A model generated the notes under the pieces. The model was not told the origin of the DNA. It searched no databases and worked only from the letters and a program-made list of their open reading frames with translations. From the NCBI GenBank assembly GCA_023426545.1, contig JAFAAN010000091.1, forward strand, positions 1-53,593: a DNA stretch of 53,593 nt, in the 5' to 3' direction. Position numbers and translations under genes: made by a program. Origin of the DNA: Pseudomonadota bacterium. Lineage in GTDB: Bacteria; Myxococcota; Myxococcia; Myxococcales; Myxococcaceae. How positions within the stretch are numbered: the first letter of the stretch is position 1; each line of letters starts with the position of its first letter. Positions 37,377-45,432 of this stretch are shown here, piece by piece.

Positions 37377-38012
37377 ATGGCAGAGTCCTCCGTGGAGACC
37401 TTGAAGTCCGCGGTGCAGGCGCTCTACCGCGTCCATGCGGTGGAGGGCCCACCGGGTGAGAATGGGCTGCGCACCGTCTGGCACCTGTGCCCGCGCGGCG
37501 CGGAGCTGATGTCCCTGGTGGACGCGGAGGGCCGCGTCCGCCGGCAGGAGCTGACGCTGCTGGAGGACCACTACGTGTGGTCCAGTGGCGAGGGGGTGCG
37601 CACCGGCTCCCTGGAGCGGGGGCGCGACGGCAGGACATCCACCGCGGCGGTGGTGGTGGTACAGACAGACCCGGAGCTCGTCCCGCAGCGGCTGATGCGG
37701 GCCGCGCTCGCGATGGGCACCTACACGGGGCAGGACCGCTACCTGCTCCACATGCAGCGCGTGCTGGCGCTCGCGCGAGAGGGGTTGGAGATGAAGGGTG
37801 GACTGCAGCGTCCCTCGGAACCCACGCTACCGACGGTGGAGTCGCCGTCGGAGACGGCTCAGGCCGTCTTCGACGTGCCGCCCACGGCGGGGGTGGTGCA
37901 GGACGTGCCGCCGCCGGTGGTGCGCCCGGCCGAGGGCATGACGATGGTGCTGGTGCTCGCGGTGGGGCTGGTGGTGGGGCTGGGGATGCTGGCCTTCATC
38001 ATGATGGGCTGA
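37377..38012 (+). CDS. Tail-anchored protein of unknown function
   Basis: 211 residues. The N-terminal cytoplasmic domain (1-140) is mixed alpha-beta; a Ser/Thr/Pro-rich linker and a single hydrophobic helix at the extreme C-terminus (about 189-210, ending in IMMG) follow. This is a tail-anchored layout. The last 154 bases overlap, in antisense, the 3' end of the gene at 37859-38932. Confidence 0.72.
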   Translation: MAESSVETLKSAVQALYRVHAVEGPPGENGLRTVWHLCPRGAELMSLVDAEGRVRRQELTLLEDHYVWSSGEGVRTGSLERGRDGRTSTAAVVVVQTDPELVPQRLMRAALAMGTYTGQDRYLLHMQRVLALAREGLEMKGGLQRPSEPTLPTVESPSETAQAVFDVPPTAGVVQDVPPPVVRPAEGMTMVLVLAVGLVVGLGMLAFIMMG

Positions 38013-38932
38013 GCCCCGGGGGCCTGTCCGCCGGGGGGCGCCTCCGGCAGCCCTGGCGCGGGGAACTCGCCGTGCTCGGCGGGAATGGCCACCGGCGCGT
38101 GCTCGGTGGCGGAGCTCACCGGGTGGGCATCCAGCACCAGCAGCACCCCCACCGCCATCGCGGAGACGATCCGGGCGGACCAGCCCAGCGGCGTGTGGGG
38201 GTCCCCCCCCGTCCGCCGCGCCATCAGCGTGAGGCCCAGTACCGTCAGCACGCCGGTGCACATCCACCGCAGCGCGCGCAGGCTCGCCGTCGCTGAGAGC
38301 CCCGCGGCGATGAGCTCCCCGTGCTCGGTGTCCGGGATGCGCGCCAGTCCCGTGAGGAGGCCCAGCAGGTGACGGGCCTCGAGCGCGCCCACCAGGGCCA
38401 CCGACGCCAGGGACGCGGTGACGCCGCTGGCCAGCAGCAGGCCCCGGCCGCGGCCACCCGTGTCGCCGATGTGCTCCATGAGGAGCCCCAGGGCCACGCC
38501 CAGGAGCAGCGCGGTGCTCGTCCAGGCCCCCAGCAGCCGCGGCGCCATGGCTTCGCCGGTGCTGGACGCCAGCACGACGCCGGCCTCCACCGCGTCCAGG
38601 CGGGGCAGGGACGCCAGCGCCCGGTCCATCAGGACCTCGGTGCCCATCAGCCCCAGCATCCATGGCAGCGTGGCCAGCCCCAGGATGGCGGACAGCGGCA
38701 CCCGGCGCTCCACGCCCGAGCTGACCAGCGCCAGCGCCAGCAGCGGAATCTCCAGCGCCAGCACCCCGGCCACCAGCGCGCCGAACGGCCCGGCCGCCTG
38801 GAGCGCCCGCCACACCCCGGCCACCCCACCTAGCAGGGGCCCCAGTGTGAAGCACCACACGAACACTGTGAAGGGCACGGCCAACGCCACGGGGAGACCG
38901 GACGCGAGACGGAGCCGGAGCGGAACGAGCAT
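37859..38932 (-). CDS. Polytopic membrane protein of unknown function with overlapping 3' end
   Basis: 357 residues, with about eight hydrophobic segments in residues 1-270. The remaining tail is hydrophilic, rich in Pro, Thr and Ser. From about residue 307 the tail is encoded opposite the tail-anchor end of the + strand gene. The membrane part looks real (clean helices, GLLMEHIGD and RIPDTEHGEL loops), while the tail composition looks like a by-product of antisense reading. The true stop in relatives may lie near 38020-38060. The family is not recognised. Confidence 0.65.
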   Translation of the reverse strand: MLVPLRLRLASGLPVALAVPFTVFVWCFTLGPLLGGVAGVWRALQAAGPFGALVAGVLALEIPLLALALVSSGVERRVPLSAILGLATLPWMLGLMGTEVLMDRALASLPRLDAVEAGVVLASSTGEAMAPRLLGAWTSTALLLGVALGLLMEHIGDTGGRGRGLLLASGVTASLASVALVGALEARHLLGLLTGLARIPDTEHGELIAAGLSATASLRALRWMCTGVLTVLGLTLMARRTGGDPHTPLGWSARIVSAMAVGVLLVLDAHPVSSATEHAPVAIPAEHGEFPAPGLPEAPPGGQAPGAQPIMMKASIPSPTTSPTASTSTIVMPSAGRTTGGGTSCTTPAVGGTSKTA

Positions 38933-38970
38933 TTCAGGAGAGAGTAGTCTCTCCGGTTAAGCCTGTGAAA

Positions 38971-39348
38971 TTAGACCGGGGGACGACCCACGAGCCAGTA
39001 GATGACGCTCGCCAGCGCCCCTACGACGGGAGAGACGAGCACACCCTGCAGGTAGAGTTTGGGGCAGCCGCCCTCCGCGCAGCCGATGCGGCCATACGCC
39101 AGCGCTCCGGCCAGCAGCAGCGGTACGTGCATGCCCACCAGGAAGACGCCGGCGCCGCGCAGCACCAGCCCGCGATACCAGGTGCGTGTCCACAAGCGGA
39201 AGATGATGGGGAGCAGCACCAGCGTCAGGGTGGCCGCGACGGCCAGGGCCACCTGACGGGCCGACACCGCCACACACGCCAGCGCCGCGAGCACCAGTGC
39301 GGGGATGAGCAACAGCGCGTTGAGGGACAGGGGCTCCCGGGGACGCAT
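38971..39348 (-). CDS. Small membrane protein
   Basis: 125 residues from the ATG at 39348. Three or four hydrophobic segments with basic loops (RLWTRTWYRG), and two cysteines in GCAEGGCPK that may form a periplasmic disulfide. No family recognised. It lies 38 bases upstream of the polytopic membrane gene and in the same direction. Confidence 0.6.
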   Translation of the reverse strand: MRPREPLSLNALLLIPALVLAALACVAVSARQVALAVAATLTLVLLPIIFRLWTRTWYRGLVLRGAGVFLVGMHVPLLLAGALAYGRIGCAEGGCPKLYLQGVLVSPVVGALASVIYWLVGRPPV

Positions 39349-39421
39349 CGAACCGGGGAGGACCGTGGCAGAGCGGCGGTGCCGGTGCAAGGACGCCGGC
39401 GCGAGCGCCCGCGCCGGAGGT

Positions 39422-41185
39422 TCACGCCGCGACGGCGCCTTCGCCCAGCAGCTGGGTATAGCGCCCGCGCAGGGCCAGCAGCTCCGCGTGGGTGCCGGCC
39501 TCCACCACGCGGCCGTCCTCCACCACGGCAATCAGGTCCGCGTCGCGCACCGTGGACAGCCGGTGCGCGATGACCAGCACCGTGCGTCCCTGCATCAGCG
39601 CGACGAGGCCCTCGCCCACCGCCGCCTCGCTCGCCGCGTCGAGCGCGCTGGTGGGCTCATCCAGCAGCAGCAGCGACGGCCGGCACAGGAAGGCCCGCGC
39701 CAGCACCAGCCGCTGCCGTTGGCCGCCCGACAGCCGGCTGCCGCGCTCGCCCACCGGTTCGTCCAGGCCGCCGGGCAGGGCGCGGACGAAGTCCTCCGCG
39801 TGCGCCAGCCGCAGCGCCTCCCACAGCTCCGCGTCCGTCGCCTCGGGCCGGCCCAGCCGCAGGTTGTGTCGCACGGTGCCGGAGAAGAGCACCGGCTCCT
39901 GCGGCACCCAGGCCACCTGGCCGCGCACGCTGGAGGGCTTCAGCGCCGTCATCGGCGCGCCGTCCCACAGCACCTGGCCGCCGGACGCGGGCAGGAAGCC
40001 CAGCAGCACGGAGAAGAGCGTCGTCTTGCCCGCACCGGAAGGGCCCACCAGCGCCACGCGCGCGCCGGCGGGCACCACCAGGTCCATGCCGCGCAGCGCC
40101 TCGCGCCCGTCCGAGTAGGTGGCCCGCACGCCCTCCAGCTTGAGCTCGCGCGCCAGCGGACCGGCCGCCTCGCCCACGTCCGGCGGGGACGGCGCGTCCG
40201 CCATGTCGAAGAGGCGCTCGGCCGCGGCCAGTCCCGTCAGCACCTGCGACAGCGTGCCGCTGAGCGACTTCACCGGCTGGTACAGCAGCAGCGCCGCGGC
40301 CATGAAGGACAGCAGCCGCCCGGCCAGGGCGGGGTCCGCCGCCACCGCGCGCGCGCCCCAGGCCACCGCCAGCGCCACGCCGGCGATGCCCAGCAGCTCC
40401 ACCGTGGGGCTCACCGCGCCGCGCAGGAAGAGCGAGCGGCGCATCTCCCCCAGGTAGTTGTCCGCCTCCACCTCGAAGGACGCCAGCGCGCGCGGCTGGC
40501 CGTTGTAGGCCTGCACCACGGGCAGGTTCTGGAGCTGCTCGGCGGCGAGCGCCGTCAGCGCGCCCAGCCGCTGCTGCGAGCGCATGGCCACCTTCTTCAG
40601 CGACCGCGCGAAGCGGTTGATGGGCAGCACCGTCACCGGCACGACGACGAAGGTGAAGAGGAACAGCGTCTTGTCGATGAGGAAGCAGGTGACGAGCAGC
40701 GCGATGATTTGCAGCCCGTCCTTCACATAGGACGTGAGCGCCTGGGTGATGGAGAACTCCACCAGCGGCACGTCCGCGGTGAAGCGCGCCAGCAGCTCGC
40801 CGGAGTGGCGCCGCTCGAAGAACGCCGGCGGCTGGCCGAGCAGCCGCCCGTAGAGGAAGCCGCGCAGGTCCGCCATCACCCGCTGTCCCAGCCGCTGCAT
40901 CAGCCCGCCCTGCAGGAACTGGGCGGTGGCCTTCACCGCGGCCACCGCCACCACGAGCAGGGGCAGGCGCTTGAGCAGGGCGTCCCCCGGAAGGGACACC
41001 CCGGCGACGGTGACGGGCGCGTCGGTGAGCACCGCGCGCAGAAGCGGGCCCACCACCCAGGCGTACGCGGAGGTGGCGACGGCGGCGGCCACCGACGCGC
41101 CGAAGCCCGCGGCGAGCAGCAGCCGGTAGGGCCGGAGGTAGCCGAGGAGCCGGCGATAGACGTGAGGAGAAGGACGTGGAGCCAC
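39422..41185 (-). CDS. MsbA-type ABC exporter (fused membrane and ATPase domains)
   Basis: 587 residues, GTG start. A six-helix membrane domain (about 15-315) is followed by an ATPase with Walker A GPSGAGKTT, Q-loop WVPQEPVLFSG, signature LSGGQRQR, Walker B LLLLDEPTS and H-loop AHRLST. This is the homodimeric exporter family of MsbA and multidrug ABCB proteins. The length is normal. The substrate may be lipid A, a lipid-linked precursor or a drug; no neighbour decides this. Confidence 0.92.
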   Translation of the reverse strand: MAPRPSPHVYRRLLGYLRPYRLLLAAGFGASVAAAVATSAYAWVVGPLLRAVLTDAPVTVAGVSLPGDALLKRLPLLVVAVAAVKATAQFLQGGLMQRLGQRVMADLRGFLYGRLLGQPPAFFERRHSGELLARFTADVPLVEFSITQALTSYVKDGLQIIALLVTCFLIDKTLFLFTFVVVPVTVLPINRFARSLKKVAMRSQQRLGALTALAAEQLQNLPVVQAYNGQPRALASFEVEADNYLGEMRRSLFLRGAVSPTVELLGIAGVALAVAWGARAVAADPALAGRLLSFMAAALLLYQPVKSLSGTLSQVLTGLAAAERLFDMADAPSPPDVGEAAGPLARELKLEGVRATYSDGREALRGMDLVVPAGARVALVGPSGAGKTTLFSVLLGFLPASGGQVLWDGAPMTALKPSSVRGQVAWVPQEPVLFSGTVRHNLRLGRPEATDAELWEALRLAHAEDFVRALPGGLDEPVGERGSRLSGGQRQRLVLARAFLCRPSLLLLDEPTSALDAASEAAVGEGLVALMQGRTVLVIAHRLSTVRDADLIAVVEDGRVVEAGTHAELLALRGRYTQLLGEGAVAA

Positions 41186-41343
41186 TGTTCGGCGGCGGAC
41201 TCTCTCACCGAGTCGCCGCGACGTCCAAGGCTACTGGCCTTCCGGGGTAGGTGCCCTGTCGGCTGCCCTGCCACCGGGCACCTGCGGCGGCCCGGCCAGT
41301 TCCATTGCCCACCTTCAACCCTGCGGACAGGTTCAGGGGAGCC

Positions 41344-41784
41344 ATGGAAACGAATAACGAAAAAGAGGCCCTGTTCAATCCGGGCTGCGAGCCGGTGGTG
41401 GAGGACGAGGAGCGCCGCCGACTCCTGTGGCTGATGGCCGAGTACTTCCGCACCATCGGGTATACGGACATCAAGGCGCGGCTTCCCGGGTTCATGCCTC
41501 CTCCCATCCTGTCGGGCACCATCGAGGACCACCGCCCCGATTTCACCTGCCGGCAGTCGGACTCGGCCCGCACGCCCATCATCCTGGAGATTGTCACGCC
41601 CACCATGGTGGATGACCCCACCGCGGAGAACCGCTGGAGCCTGCTGGCCAGCGCCGCCAAGCTCTACAACGCGGAGCTCCACTTCGTGGTGCCCAAGTGG
41701 GCCGCCACCGGGGCCGTGGACCCGGGGCTCAAGCGCAGGTTGGCCCGGATGGAGCTGACGGCCAACCGCGTCTGGACCGTCTGA
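41344..41784 (+). CDS. Unrecognised protein, possible PD-(D/E)XK nuclease fold
   Basis: 146 residues from the ATG at 41344, with GGGGAG just upstream. A helical N-terminal part is followed by GYTDIKARLPGF, then HRPDF (Asp66) and LEIVT (Glu82). This is the spacing of a restriction-endonuclease-like core, but the usual lysine is valine 84. Similar small proteins with HxPD and an E-V-E-T type strand are known as divergent members. Catalytic activity is doubtful; the fold call is an inference. Confidence 0.6.
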   Translation: METNNEKEALFNPGCEPVVEDEERRRLLWLMAEYFRTIGYTDIKARLPGFMPPPILSGTIEDHRPDFTCRQSDSARTPIILEIVTPTMVDDPTAENRWSLLASAAKLYNAELHFVVPKWAATGAVDPGLKRRLARMELTANRVWTV

Positions 41785-41789
41785 CAGTC

Positions 41790-41848
41790 CCTCCGCCCCG
41801 CGCCGCTGCCCCCGCCCGGTCGCCCGCCCGGCGCCAGGTGGGCGGAGG
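41790..41848 (+). terminator. Inverted repeat after the PD-(D/E)XK-like gene
   Basis: CCTCCGCCC at 41790-41798 and its perfect complement GGGCGGAGG at 41840-41848, 5 bases past the stop codon. The 41-base loop is long and GC-rich with minor internal pairing. No T tract. Confidence 0.35.
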
Positions 41849-41868
41849 CGCCTCGTGTCCTCGCTGGA

Positions 41869-41896
41869 TTGCTGGTGCGTTTCGCTGCGTTATAGT
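41869..41896 (+). promoter_or_regulatory. dnaJ: Sigma-70-like promoter candidate for dnaJ
   Basis: TTGCTG (41869) and TATAGT (41891) are 16 bases apart in an AT-enriched patch, 57 bases before the dnaJ ATG. The -10 matches five of six consensus bases; the -35 matches three. No CIRCE element is visible. Confidence 0.5.
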
Positions 41897-41952
41897 GACT
41901 CAAGATTTCACGTAGCGCAGAAAAGCACAGCAAAATCCAGGGGTTGTAATCG

Positions 41953-43080
41953 ATGCCAGCGGCGGCGGGTCAGAAGCGCGACTACTATGAGGTCCTGGGC
42001 GTCCAGAAGTCGGTCTCCGCGCAGGAGCTCAAGAGCGCGTTCCGCAAGGTGGCGCTGCAGTACCACCCGGACCGCAACCCGGGGAACGCGGAGGCCGAGG
42101 AGAAGTTCAAGGAGGCCTCGGAGGCCTATGAGGTGCTGAGCGACCCCGAGCGGCGGGCGAAGTACGACCGCTTCGGGCACTCGGGCAACCCCTTCGAGGG
42201 CTTCGGCGGCGCCGGCGGCGGGTTCCAGGGCGTCAACATCAACGACATCTTCGGGGAGATTTTCGGCGACATCTTCGGCGGTGGCCGGGGAGGGCGCCGG
42301 ACGAGCTCGCGCGGCGCGGACCTGCGCTACAACCTGGAGATCACCTTCGAGGAGGCGGCCTTCGGCTGCCGGCCCAAGGTGACCATTCCCCGGCCGAAGA
42401 AGTGCGAGACGTGCTCCGGCTCGGGCAGCAAGAGCGGCTCGGGGCCCCGGCCCTGCTCGGCGTGCGGCGGCAGCGGCGAGCTGCGCTACACGCAGGGCTT
42501 CTTCGCGGTGTCCCGGCCCTGCGGTGAGTGCAGCGGCACGGGCGCGGTGGTGCCGGACCCGTGCACCCGCTGCAGGGGCTCGGGCAAGGTGCCCTCCGAG
42601 GAGGTCATCGAGGTGGCCATCCCCGGCGGCGTGGACAACGGCACGCGCGTGCGGCTGTCCGGCATGGGCGAGCCCGGCGACCGGGGCGGACCAGCGGGCG
42701 ACCTCTACGTCACCGTCATCGTGAAGGAGCACCCGCTCTTCCAGCGCGAGGAGTACGAGGTCTTCTGCGAGGTGCCCATCTCCTTCACCCAGGCGGCGCT
42801 GGGCGCGAAGATCGACGTCCCCACGCTGGACGGGAAGGTGAAGATGACCGTCCCCAGCGGAACCCAGTCCGGCAAGGTGTTCCGGCTCAAGGGCAAGGGC
42901 ATCCCGCACCTGCACAGCCAGCAGCGGGGCGATCAGCACGTGCGCGTCGTCGTGGAGACGCCTACCGAGCTGTCCTCGAAGCAGCGCGAGCTGCTGGAGC
43001 GCTTCGCGGAGGCCTCTGGCGAGGAGTCGCACCCGCAGTCGAAGAGCTTCATCGCCAAGGTGAAGGAGCTGTTCGGCTGA
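41953..43080 (+). CDS. dnaJ: Co-chaperone DnaJ
   Basis: 375 residues. The J domain has HPD at 38-40. A Gly/Phe-rich region (about 75-112) follows, then four zinc-finger repeats of the C-x2-C-x-G-x-G type (CETCSGSG, CSACGGSG, CGECSGTG, CTRCRGSG) and C-terminal substrate-binding domains (about 220-350). This is full-length type I DnaJ, which delivers substrates to DnaK and stimulates its ATPase in the cytoplasm. DnaK and GrpE are not in the window. GGGG lies upstream of the ATG as the ribosome site. Confidence 0.96.
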   Translation: MPAAAGQKRDYYEVLGVQKSVSAQELKSAFRKVALQYHPDRNPGNAEAEEKFKEASEAYEVLSDPERRAKYDRFGHSGNPFEGFGGAGGGFQGVNINDIFGEIFGDIFGGGRGGRRTSSRGADLRYNLEITFEEAAFGCRPKVTIPRPKKCETCSGSGSKSGSGPRPCSACGGSGELRYTQGFFAVSRPCGECSGTGAVVPDPCTRCRGSGKVPSEEVIEVAIPGGVDNGTRVRLSGMGEPGDRGGPAGDLYVTVIVKEHPLFQREEYEVFCEVPISFTQAALGAKIDVPTLDGKVKMTVPSGTQSGKVFRLKGKGIPHLHSQQRGDQHVRVVVETPTELSSKQRELLERFAEASGEESHPQSKSFIAKVKELFG

Positions 43081-43266
43081 CGACGGTTGCGGGCGCGGGG
43101 CCGCGAAGCCGTGGCCCTGGTGCCGCACCCAGCAGGCGGGCGAGCGCCGTGCCATGGCGGGTGGCCGTGGGCACGGGCGCTGCAAAACAGCGGGCACAGC
43201 CGGTGGAATCTTCTCCCCGCTCGGGTGTCGACGGGGGCCCACCCCACTGCTATGCACGGCCCTGCC

Positions 43267-45432
43267 ATGGATGTCCTGCCCACCCTGCGCCGCTCGCTCG
43301 TCATCGCCCTGGCCCTGCTGCTGACGGCCTGCCCCCGGACCACCCGCACGCCCTCTCGGGGTGACGCTGGCGGGGAGCTGCCCGCTGGCGACCCGTTCCC
43401 CACGCGCCCCGCGGTGGAGGCGAAGAAGGACCCCGCCGCGGATACGGCGCTGGCGCAGGCCGCGCAGACGGCCCGTGGCACCCCGGACAAGAAGAAGGCC
43501 GCGGAGGCCTACCTGTCGGTGCGCAAGGCGTACCCCGCCACCACCGCCGGCCAGGACGCGCTGTACCAGGCGGGCGTCCTCTTCTTCGAGTCGAAGGACT
43601 TCGTCAACGCGCGCAAGACCTTCAACGAGCTGCTCTTCGAGAACCCGCTCCACGCGCAGGCGGAGGACGCCAAGCACAAGCTGGCCCTCTCCGCGATGGA
43701 GGTGGGCGCCTACCGCGACGCGTACCAGACGCTCTCCAGCCTCGCGGAGCGCGCCAGCGGCGCCGAGCGCACCCAGCTGCTCAACGAGGCCGCCCGCGCC
43801 GCCGCGGGCGCCGGCCTCTACGGGCAGGCGCTGCAGATGGCGGTGGACGAGGCGGGGCAGGCCCAGGGCGCGCAGGCCCAGGCCGCCGCGGTGGCCAAGG
43901 TGGAGGCGCTGGTGGAGGGCCGCGCCGGCTTCGTGGACGTCGCCCGCGTGGCGGAGGGCCTGTCGCCGTCCAACCCGGCGTGGCCCGTCATCACCTTCAA
44001 GCTGGCGCGCATCTACTACCACCTGCGCGACTGGTCGCGGCTGGAGGAGACGCTGAACCGCTTCCTCGCCGAGGCCCCTGGCCACCCCTTCGCGCCGCAG
44101 GCCCGCGAGCTGCTGGCGCGCGCCACGCGCCGCGTGGAGGCCCGCCCGCGCACGGTGGGCGTGCTGCTGCCCATGACGGGGCGCTACCAGCCCATTGGCG
44201 AGGCGGTGCTGCGCGGCATCCAGCTGGGGCTGGAGGGGAGCGGCGTGGAGCTGGTGGTGAAGGACACGCAGGCCGACGTCAACAAGACGGGCCAGGCCAT
44301 GGAGCAGCTCGCCTTCGATGACGGCGCCATCGCCGTGCTGGGGCCCCTGCTGGGAGACGACTCCAAGCGCGCGGCGCTGCTGGCCGAGGAGCTCCAGGTC
44401 CCGCTGCTGACCATGACCCGCCAGGACGCCATCACCGACCTGGGCGCCTACGTCTTCCGCAACATGCTCACCAACGCGGCGCAGGCGGAGGCCATCGCGG
44501 ACTACGCGATGAACGTGAAGGGCTACAAGCGCTTCGCGCTGCTCTACCCGAACATCCCGTACGGCGTGGAGCTGGCGGATGCCTTCTGGGACCAGGTGGT
44601 GGAGCGGGGCGGCGGCGTGCGCGGGGCGGAGCGCTACGCGCATGACCAGACCACCTTCACCGCCGAGGCCAAGAAGCTGGTGGGCCGCTACTACCTGGAT
44701 GACCGCGGCGACTACGTGGAGGGCGTGCGCGACGTGCAGGGTGAGAACCTGGACGCGTTCCGCCGCCGCAAGGCGCTGGAGAAGGTGAAGAGCGGCGTGG
44801 AGCCCATCATCGACTTCGACGCCATCTTCATGCCGGACGACTGGCGCCGCGTCAGCCTGGTGGCGCCCGCGCTGGCGGTGGAGGACATCGTCACCAACGC
44901 GTGTGACCCGCGCGACCTGGAGCGCATCCGCAAGACGACGGGCAAGAAGGAGCTGAAGACGGTGACGCTCTTCGGCGCCAACCAGTGGAGCAGCCCCAAG
45001 GGCCGCTCGGGGCTGCCGGAGCTCGTCGAGCGCGGCGGCAAGTTCGTCACCTGCTCGGTGTACGTGGACGGCTTCTTCGTGGACTCGCAGCGCCCGGCCA
45101 CGCGCCGCTTCGTGCAGCAGTACCGCGAGGCCTACCGCGCGGAGACGGGCCGCGACCCGGGGCTGCTGGAGGCGATTGGCTACGACTCCGGTCGGATGTT
45201 GCGGCAGCTCATGGAGCGCAAGGATGCGCCGCGCACCCGCGCGCAGATGCGTGACGCGCTGGCCAACCTGAAGGACTTCGACGGGGCCACCGGGCGCACG
45301 TCCTTCAACGAGAAGCGCGAGGCGGTGAAGCAGCTGTTCCTGCTGTCCATCGACGGCAAGGGCGTCACGGAAATCAACGTCGAGCAGGAGCGGCAGAAGG
45401 CCGCGGCGGCGTCAGGAGGCTCTGGGACATGA
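43267..45432 (+). CDS. LppC/LpoA-like lipoprotein with periplasmic-binding fold
   Basis: 721 residues from the ATG at 43267; an ATG at 43252 is also possible and neither has a strong ribosome site. The signal peptide ends in LLLTAC (Cys22). An N-terminal TPR-like helical domain (about 60-290) precedes a type I periplasmic-binding fold (about 295-690) that begins VGVLLPMTGRYQPIG. This is the layout of LpoA, the lipoprotein activator of a penicillin-binding protein. In myxobacteria similar proteins are often labelled ABC substrate-binding. It overlaps the WD40 gene by 4 bases (ATGA). Confidence 0.85.
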   Translation: MDVLPTLRRSLVIALALLLTACPRTTRTPSRGDAGGELPAGDPFPTRPAVEAKKDPAADTALAQAAQTARGTPDKKKAAEAYLSVRKAYPATTAGQDALYQAGVLFFESKDFVNARKTFNELLFENPLHAQAEDAKHKLALSAMEVGAYRDAYQTLSSLAERASGAERTQLLNEAARAAAGAGLYGQALQMAVDEAGQAQGAQAQAAAVAKVEALVEGRAGFVDVARVAEGLSPSNPAWPVITFKLARIYYHLRDWSRLEETLNRFLAEAPGHPFAPQARELLARATRRVEARPRTVGVLLPMTGRYQPIGEAVLRGIQLGLEGSGVELVVKDTQADVNKTGQAMEQLAFDDGAIAVLGPLLGDDSKRAALLAEELQVPLLTMTRQDAITDLGAYVFRNMLTNAAQAEAIADYAMNVKGYKRFALLYPNIPYGVELADAFWDQVVERGGGVRGAERYAHDQTTFTAEAKKLVGRYYLDDRGDYVEGVRDVQGENLDAFRRRKALEKVKSGVEPIIDFDAIFMPDDWRRVSLVAPALAVEDIVTNACDPRDLERIRKTTGKKELKTVTLFGANQWSSPKGRSGLPELVERGGKFVTCSVYVDGFFVDSQRPATRRFVQQYREAYRAETGRDPGLLEAIGYDSGRMLRQLMERKDAPRTRAQMRDALANLKDFDGATGRTSFNEKREAVKQLFLLSIDGKGVTEINVEQERQKAAAASGGSGT

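Noticed and set aside
41908..44643. A 2.7-kb open frame on the - strand
   Set aside because: Antisense to dnaJ and the LppC-like gene; it has no recognisable domains.
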